From Desulfobacula sp. (lineage in GTDB: Bacteria; Desulfobacterota; Desulfobacteria; Desulfobacterales; Desulfobacteraceae): a DNA stretch of 64,000 nt. The DNA is taken from assembly GCA_018645325.1 (NCBI GenBank), contig JABGOU010000012.1, positions 24,871 to 88,870 of the forward strand, read 5' to 3'. A model generated the notes under the pieces. The model ran no database searches. It saw nothing but the letters and a program-made list of their open reading frames with translations, and was not told the DNA's origin. The translations under genes and the position numbers were made by a program. Each line of letters starts with the position of its first letter. Position 1 is the first letter of the stretch. Shown here piece after piece: positions 58,841 through 64,000 of this stretch.

Positions 58841-60904
58841 ATGAATATTGATCTTAAAGGATTAAAGATAGCCATAATCGGTGGAAACAGTCCATGTAAA
58901 CAAATTCTTGAAATTTTATTGGGGCCTGGATTAAAAGAACTGGATCTCAAAGTTGTAGTGATTGCCGACACGTTAACCCAGGTTGAAGGCATAAAATATG
59001 CCAGGGAAAAAGGGTTGTTTACAACTCTTGATTATAATCAGGTGTGTGAACTTTCAGGGATTGATGTTATTTTAAAATTAAAAAATGACGAAATATTAAG
59101 CTGTATACTGGAAAAAGTGAATACGGAGCATGTCAGCATTATTGACCTTGATGCTTACAGGGCCAAATCCTTTTTAAATTTTTTACTGGCAGAAGAAGAA
59201 AGATTAAAGATAAAAAGAAAAATTCATGCAGATAAGGTTGATAAACAGGAAATCGCAAATCTGTTTGATCAATTTACTGCTACAATCCATAAAAACGCTG
59301 AAGAAGAGAGCAGATACCTTAAAGATGAGAGAGAAGATTTGCTTGAGATGGAAAAAGAGTTGTCCCAAATCATCCAGGGCAGTATGATTCCGACTTTTAT
59401 AATCAACAATGAACATATTCTGACCCACTGGAACAGGGCCTGTGAAGAACTTACAGGCCACAATGCCTATGAGCTTGTGGGAACAGACCGGCAATGGGTG
59501 CCTTTCAGGTCTGCAAAGAGACCCACAATGGCAGATGTGATTGTAGGTGAAATGTCGGAAGAGGAGGTATCTAAATATTATGGTGCTTCCTGGAGAAAAT
59601 CAGGCTTGATTAATGAGGCTTATGAAGCTGAAGAGTTTTTCCCCCATCTGGGTACAGATGGAAAATGGATTTTTTTTACAGCTGCACCCATAAAATCTCC
59701 TGATGGTAAGGTAATTGGAGCCATAGAGACATTAAAAGATCTGACCCAGGACAAAAAAACCCACGAAGAATTGGAATTACAGGACAAAGAGCTTTCCACA
59801 CTCTATGATAAATATAAAAAATCAGAAGAAAAATATCGGTCTTTGTTTAATAATAATCCAAATCCTATTTTTATTATTGATCGGCAGACCTTAGAGATAC
59901 TGGATGTGAATCATCGTGTTGAAGAAGAATATGGGTATACTAAAACAGAACTTTTAGGAACCCCTTTCCTTGACATTGGGGATTCATCCGATGAAACTGT
60001 TAAAGAAGCCTTGAAAGAACTGCCAGAAAATAAATCCATACTTTTTACCAAGAAAAAACATTTTAAAAAGGATAAGTCTTCATTTTTTGTTAATGTTAAG
60101 GCTGTACACACAACATATAGCCACAGGGACGTTCTGATTGCGTCAGCAACGGATATAACAGAAAGTGTAGAAAAAGAGACCCAGTTGATTCAGGCTGGAA
60201 AACTGGCTACCTTAGGGACCATGGCTGCAGGTATGGCCCATGAAATCAACCAGCCTTTGAATGTTATACAGATCTGTTCAGACCTGATTCTGAAAATGAT
60301 TAAAAAAGGACTTAAAATTCCAGACGACGAGCTGGTTATAATGGCCAATGATATCATTGATAATGTTGCCAGAGCTGCCGGTGTTATCAAACATGTCAGG
60401 GATTTTGCAAGGCAATCTGAAAGAGACCTTAAAAAATTAATATTAAATGATCCTATAAATGATGTATTCAAGGTGCTTGGGCATCAGTTGACGGTTCATT
60501 CGGTAAAGGTTGACCTTGACCTTGATTTGGAACTTCCTGAAATCCGGGCTGAGCATAATCGTCTGGAACAGGTATTTATCAATCTTGTGACCAATGCCAT
60601 TGATTCCATGGATGAAAAAGCAGAAGAACAGGACTCAATGGCTGAAAAAAAACTTTCAATCAAAACATATGTTGAAGAAGGCTGGGTAATAGCCGAGGTA
60701 TCTGATACCGGGATTGGTATGACAGATGAGGTGAAAAGAAAGATATTTGAACCGTTTTTTACGACAAAGGAAACCGGCAAGGGAACCGGGCTTGGAACCA
60801 GTATCAGTTTTGGAATAATAAAAGATTACAAAGGAACAATTGATATAATAAGTGAGTATGGCAAAGGTGCCAGGTTTATAATCAAATTTCCGGTAATTGG
60901 ATAG
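58841..60904 (+). CDS. PAS-domain histidine kinase with N-terminal Rossmann-like domain
   Basis: A 687-aa cytoplasmic kinase. Residues ~1-120 read as a nucleotide-binding Rossmann domain (LKIAIIGGNSPCKQILEILL, with VVVIADTLT and a late SIIDLDAY), not usual in sensors. A coiled coil leads to two PAS domains (~185-310, with FIINNEHILTHWNRACEELT; ~335-440, with PIFIIDRQTLEILDVNHR), then HisKA (GTMAAGMAHEINQPLNVIQI, phosphoacceptor H) and an ATPase domain (DTGIGM; GKGTGLGTSISFG). The ATG at 58841 has AGGAGG upstream; an in-frame TTG at 58817 overlaps it. It follows the antiporter by 49 nt. Confidence 0.9.
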   Translation: MNIDLKGLKIAIIGGNSPCKQILEILLGPGLKELDLKVVVIADTLTQVEGIKYAREKGLFTTLDYNQVCELSGIDVILKLKNDEILSCILEKVNTEHVSIIDLDAYRAKSFLNFLLAEEERLKIKRKIHADKVDKQEIANLFDQFTATIHKNAEEESRYLKDEREDLLEMEKELSQIIQGSMIPTFIINNEHILTHWNRACEELTGHNAYELVGTDRQWVPFRSAKRPTMADVIVGEMSEEEVSKYYGASWRKSGLINEAYEAEEFFPHLGTDGKWIFFTAAPIKSPDGKVIGAIETLKDLTQDKKTHEELELQDKELSTLYDKYKKSEEKYRSLFNNNPNPIFIIDRQTLEILDVNHRVEEEYGYTKTELLGTPFLDIGDSSDETVKEALKELPENKSILFTKKKHFKKDKSSFFVNVKAVHTTYSHRDVLIASATDITESVEKETQLIQAGKLATLGTMAAGMAHEINQPLNVIQICSDLILKMIKKGLKIPDDELVIMANDIIDNVARAAGVIKHVRDFARQSERDLKKLILNDPINDVFKVLGHQLTVHSVKVDLDLDLELPEIRAEHNRLEQVFINLVTNAIDSMDEKAEEQDSMAEKKLSIKTYVEEGWVIAEVSDTGIGMTDEVKRKIFEPFFTTKETGKGTGLGTSISFGIIKDYKGTIDIISEYGKGARFIIKFPVIG

Positions 60905-60915
60905 GGAAATATATT

Positions 60916-62451
60916 ATGTCTGCTAATAAAATACTGATTGTTGATGATGAAGAGATTATTGTCAAACTGCTCTCCATGTCTCTTCGAAGTGATGGTTATG
61001 AAACAGTTACAGCCCACAGTGGAGAGCAGGGACTGGAAGTTTTTAAATCAGAATTGCCCGATATAGTAGTTACAGATATAAAAATGCCGGGAATGGACGG
61101 TCTTGAACTGTTAAAAAAGATCAAGGAAATTGACTCTGAAAAAGAAGTGATCATTGTAACAGGCCATGGAGATATTGATTCAACCATCACGGCATTGCAG
61201 TATGGAGCCAGCGATTTTATCAATAAACCAGTCAGGGATGAGGCGCTTGCAATTGCCCTTGAAAGGGCAAAAGCAAAGATTGCCATAAGAGAAAAACTTG
61301 AGGAATATACAGAAAATCTTGAAATTAAGATTGCAGAGGCCACTGAAGAGATCCGGAGAAAATCAAATTTTCAACGACTTTTAATAAAAAGCTCCAACGA
61401 TGCCATTGTTGCTTTTGATCATGACTGGAAAGTGGTTGTGTACAACCCCGAAGCTGCAAATATGTTTGGTGAGGCTGTAAAAGATGTCAGAAATAAAATG
61501 ACCATAGATGATCTTTATACGCCAAAAATTGCTAAAATATTCAAAAATCAGGCCAAAGAAGAAAAACAGCAGAACACGTTGCCATGGAGAGAAAATATAA
61601 TAAATACCAAAGATGGCAGACAAATACCGGTTCGGTATACAAGTAACGTCCTTTATAAAAAAGGTGAATTTGTAGGAACCGTCAGTTTTTTTCAAGACTT
61701 GACGGAAATCAAAAGACTTGAAAAGGAATTGGTTCAATCGGAGCGGCTTGCTGCTGTAGGGCAGACTGTAAGCGGTCTTGCTCACTATGTAAAGAATATC
61801 CTCATCGGGCTTAAAGGCGGCAGCTATGTCGTTGATGTGGGAATCAAAAAAAATAATACGGACAAACTTAAAACAGGCTGGGAATCTATAAAGAAGAATA
61901 TCAAAAGAGTAGGGGACCTGACCCAGGACCTTTTGACATATTCCAAGCAGAGAGAACCGGAATTTGAGGTATGTATGCCCAATGATATAGCTGCAGACGT
62001 CATCCAGCTGGTGGAAGATTTTGCCGGAGCAAACGGGGTTCTCATTTCAAAAGAATTTGATACCCACATTGGTGAAATTGTTGCTGATCCGCAAACCATT
62101 CATCGTTCATTGTTGAATCTAATGAATAACGCCATAGATGCCTGCATGGATGATGAGGATGTTTCCAAAAAGCATGAAGTAAAGATAAAAACCTATAAAG
62201 ATGAAAATAATTATTTTTGTTTTGAGGTTAAAGATAATGGGTGTGGTATGGATGAAGATATTCAAAAGCAATTGTTTAATCCCATGTTCAGTTCAAAAGG
62301 TGGAAAAGGTACAGGTTTGGGACTCCTTGTCACAGGAAAGCTTATAGAAGAACACAAGGGAGTGATTGAGACCGAAACCAGCCAAGGTATTGGAAGCACA
62401 TTTAGAATTAAACTTCCGCTGGAAAAAGCAAATGCGGTAGATAAAGTTTGA
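60916..62451 (+). CDS. Response regulator-PAS-histidine kinase hybrid
   Basis: A 511-aa hybrid with the receiver first: REC ~1-120 (VDDEE, phosphoacceptor in IVVTDIKMPGMDG, lysine in FINKPV), a coiled coil, PAS ~155-275 (AIVAFDHDWKVVVYNPEAAN), and a kinase core. The phosphoacceptor helix reads VSGLAHYVKNILIGLKGG; the residue after H is Y where E or D is usual, seen in a subgroup of kinases. The ATPase domain has DNGCGM and GKGTGLGLLV. A phosphorelay from the preceding kinase to this REC is plausible. It starts 11 nt after that gene and ends 16 nt before a lone receiver gene. Confidence 0.9.
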   Translation: MSANKILIVDDEEIIVKLLSMSLRSDGYETVTAHSGEQGLEVFKSELPDIVVTDIKMPGMDGLELLKKIKEIDSEKEVIIVTGHGDIDSTITALQYGASDFINKPVRDEALAIALERAKAKIAIREKLEEYTENLEIKIAEATEEIRRKSNFQRLLIKSSNDAIVAFDHDWKVVVYNPEAANMFGEAVKDVRNKMTIDDLYTPKIAKIFKNQAKEEKQQNTLPWRENIINTKDGRQIPVRYTSNVLYKKGEFVGTVSFFQDLTEIKRLEKELVQSERLAAVGQTVSGLAHYVKNILIGLKGGSYVVDVGIKKNNTDKLKTGWESIKKNIKRVGDLTQDLLTYSKQREPEFEVCMPNDIAADVIQLVEDFAGANGVLISKEFDTHIGEIVADPQTIHRSLLNLMNNAIDACMDDEDVSKKHEVKIKTYKDENNYFCFEVKDNGCGMDEDIQKQLFNPMFSSKGGKGTGLGLLVTGKLIEEHKGVIETETSQGIGSTFRIKLPLEKANAVDKV

Positions 62452-62467
62452 TCAAGGAGGATAAATT

Positions 62468-62860
62468 ATGAGTAAAAAGGTGCTTGTGGTAGATGATGAT
62501 CCAGATGTCAGATCATTTGTTGTCACAGTTCTGGAAGAAAACCAGTATATACCTTTGGTCGCTCAAGATGGTGTGGAAGGTTTGGAAATGATCGAAAAAG
62601 AGCACCCTGATCTGGTAATCCTCGATGTATTGATGCCCAGAGGGAGCGGGATTCGACTGTATCGAAAGCTGAGAACTGATGAAAATCTTAACCACATTCC
62701 CATTATCATGTTTACTGGGATCGCGCTCAGATCTTTTTTGAAATCTCAAAAAGCACTAGATGAATTTAAAGGCGGGGAAGTGCCCAAACCGGATATTTAT
62801 CTGGAAAAACCGGTTGAACCTGAAGAGTTGGCGGCGGCAGTTAAGAAAAAGATAGGTTAA
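62468..62860 (+). CDS. Stand-alone receiver-domain response regulator
   Basis: A 130-aa CheY-like receiver: VVDDD acid pocket, phosphoacceptor in LVILDVLMPRGSG, IIMFTG (switch threonine), lysine in YLEKPVEPEE. A loop of about 20 residues between strand 4 and the lysine (ALRSFLKSQKALDEFKGGEV) is longer than in most CheY-like proteins. GGAGG precedes the ATG. It is probably a target or a shuttle of the two upstream kinases. Confidence 0.92.
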   Translation: MSKKVLVVDDDPDVRSFVVTVLEENQYIPLVAQDGVEGLEMIEKEHPDLVILDVLMPRGSGIRLYRKLRTDENLNHIPIIMFTGIALRSFLKSQKALDEFKGGEVPKPDIYLEKPVEPEELAAAVKKKIG

Positions 62861-62893
62861 TCAATAGATATAAATGTTGAGATTGGAGAAATT

Positions 62894-63775
62894 ATGGAGA
62901 TAAGAAAGTTGCTTTTTGTGACGAAGTTTGAGGATCTTTGTTATGATGCGTTGAACTCGTTATTAGCGCTTAGAGGTGCGGCACTGGAACATGTCGTCTT
63001 TTTAAATGTCATTGAAAGAGACAAAGTCGCAATGAAAAGGGGGAGTGGCTATCTTAAGGAAGAGGAAGTCAAATTAAAGGAAACGGCAAATATCAGGTTT
63101 ATAGACTGGGCGGAAAATTTATTTGAAATGGGCCTGGAAGTTGGTGCCTATATGGAAGTTTCCTCGCTTATTCCTGAAATTCTTAGAGTTGTTGACAAAG
63201 AATCTCCAGATTTGATCGTGATAGGTCGTTCCCATAAAGGACCATTGGAACAGCTTTATGCAGGTTCTGATGTAATGGAGTTGATTCGCAGAACAGATGT
63301 TCCGGTTATGGTGTTCAAACACATGCGTGGCGATAATATCGTTCCTGAAAAATTGTTTGAACGACCTTTGTTTGCGACAAACTGGTCAAAAACAGGCCAA
63401 AAAACCATTGAATACATCAAAGGATTGAAAGATATCATAGGTGAAATTCATATTATGCATGTTGTAAAAGAAAGTGCCTTAAAAAGTAAGGACACACATG
63501 AAGTTCAGAAAGTCAGAAAAGCGGAACGCAAAAAACTGGATGCCCTCTGCGATGATCTTGGGGATGCAGGTATTAACGCCAGACCTCATGTGTATGTTGG
63601 TGATCCGCAAAAAGAGATAGAAAAAGCAGCAAAAGAATATCAGGTCTCTATGATCATCTTGGGTTCCACTGAAAAAGCTGCACTTTTAGAGAGATGGACC
63701 GGTTCCATTTCTAAAAATATCGCTGATAAATCCATTTTTCCATGCCTTCTCATTCCTGGTAAAAAAGATATTTAA
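62894..63775 (+). CDS. Tandem universal stress protein (two UspA domains)
   Basis: A 293-aa protein with two UspA domains (~1-145 and ~150-293). The second has the full ATP-binding loop MIILGSTEKAALLERWTGSISKN; the first has VIGRSHKGPLEQLYAGSDVMEL, a variant that may not bind ATP normally. Such tandem proteins are common in sulfate reducers and often follow kinases or transporters. It has GGAG upstream and appears to end the antiporter-kinase run; a hairpin terminator follows. Confidence 0.9.
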   Translation: MEIRKLLFVTKFEDLCYDALNSLLALRGAALEHVVFLNVIERDKVAMKRGSGYLKEEEVKLKETANIRFIDWAENLFEMGLEVGAYMEVSSLIPEILRVVDKESPDLIVIGRSHKGPLEQLYAGSDVMELIRRTDVPVMVFKHMRGDNIVPEKLFERPLFATNWSKTGQKTIEYIKGLKDIIGEIHIMHVVKESALKSKDTHEVQKVRKAERKKLDALCDDLGDAGINARPHVYVGDPQKEIEKAAKEYQVSMIILGSTEKAALLERWTGSISKNIADKSIFPCLLIPGKKDI

Positions 63776-63803
63776 TTGTTTCCATAGATATTATGATGTA
63801 AAC

Positions 63804-63830
63804 AAATCCGGCTACTACAGCCGGATTTTG
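63804..63830 (+). terminator. Terminator after the UspA gene
   Basis: AATCCGGCT and AGCCGGATT form a perfect 9-bp stem around ACTAC, followed by TTTTGT. Confidence 0.8.
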
Positions 63831-63844
63831 TATACATTACCCGG

Positions 63845-64000
63845 ATCCACCATCAAGGTACCACCTGCTGCGTTGACTGCGGTCGTTCCTCCCTGCGGAG
63901 TATGACTTAGGCCTCTTTCGTCACTCCTTGTCGCCTTGCATCCGGCACCTTGCTGATGGCCAGGGATAGTGCACAACCCACGGCTCGGCAGGTCCAGGGA
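63845..64000. mobile_element. Family-3 element, copy 2 (cut by window edge)
   Basis: It starts with the same ATCCACCATCAAGG end as copy 1 (50028) and is nearly identical for ~145 bp, diverging only near the right edge (CAGGTCCAGGGA), where the window stops. The right terminal repeat is not in view. Confidence 0.75.

Overview
The window looks like a chromosomal segment of an anaerobic, low-to-mid GC sulfate-reducing deltaproteobacterium of the Desulfobacteraceae type (Desulfobacula/Desulfobacter-like). This is inferred from gene content, not from a marker search: a ferredoxin-linked 2-oxoacid oxidoreductase, a remnant of aldehyde:ferredoxin oxidoreductase, corrinoid methyltransferase parts, an ADP-forming acyl-CoA synthetase, TAXI-type TRAP transport, citramalate synthase, and many two-component proteins.

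Layout. 0-5 kb: a partial GntR regulator diverges from a two-gene 2-oxoacid:ferredoxin oxidoreductase (alpha, then fused beta-gamma), followed by an MFS transporter. 5-10.3 kb (minus): a methylcobamide methyltransferase and a corrinoid protein lie directly upstream of a yjf-type operon (double DUF350, small secreted protein, DUF2491, DUF2170, PspA). 10.3-12.7 kb: decayed aldehyde oxidoreductase, its intact MoaD-like partner, and a DUF4143 ATPase. 12.7-17.8 kb: a signalling cluster with a sigma54 activator, a histidine kinase, a lone receiver and a NarL-type soluble kinase. 17.9-31 kb: mostly housekeeping genes (gamma carbonic anhydrase, macrodomain, tRNA-Phe, rsmE, an acidic protein before valS, valS, nadC, a GGDEF regulator, lepA) and an enoyl-CoA hydratase with an acyl-CoA synthetase. 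31.3-35 kb: TAXI TRAP receptor, fused permease and UspA. 35-39 kb (minus): a four-gene operon of a CapA-like protein, an Asp/Glu racemase, a D-Ala-D-Ala-ligase-like ATP-grasp enzyme and an N-formylglutamate amidohydrolase-like protein, for which I know no described pathway. 39.4-41.5 kb: two secreted proteins. 41.6-49 kb (minus): a complete branched-chain operon ilvD-ilvB-ilvN-cimA-leuA, preceded by a promoter, a leader peptide with half Ile/Leu/Val residues, and a terminator (attenuation). 49-56.5 kb: larB, cmoA-cmoB, trkH and trkA, a LuxR-type response regulator. 56.6-64 kb: tRNA-Pro, an MttB-like remnant, an NhaD-type antiporter, and a run of two kinases, a receiver and a double UspA protein.

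The least obvious layer is small mobile DNA. Three families of non-coding, inverted-repeat-ended elements are scattered in the window: a ~135 bp element (four copies, one with a perfect 8-bp target duplication), a GGGTCCACTCAAAAAT-ended element (four copies or fragments, flanked by TAA and twice sitting directly on a stop codon), and a ~170 bp element (two copies). There are also a perfect 29-bp hairpin and a nested palindrome. Several genes near these elements are broken (aldehyde oxidoreductase, YkgJ-like, MttB-like).

No CRISPR array, rRNA, full insertion sequence, prophage or replication origin was seen. Calls rest on reading translations and motifs by eye; no database search was possible.
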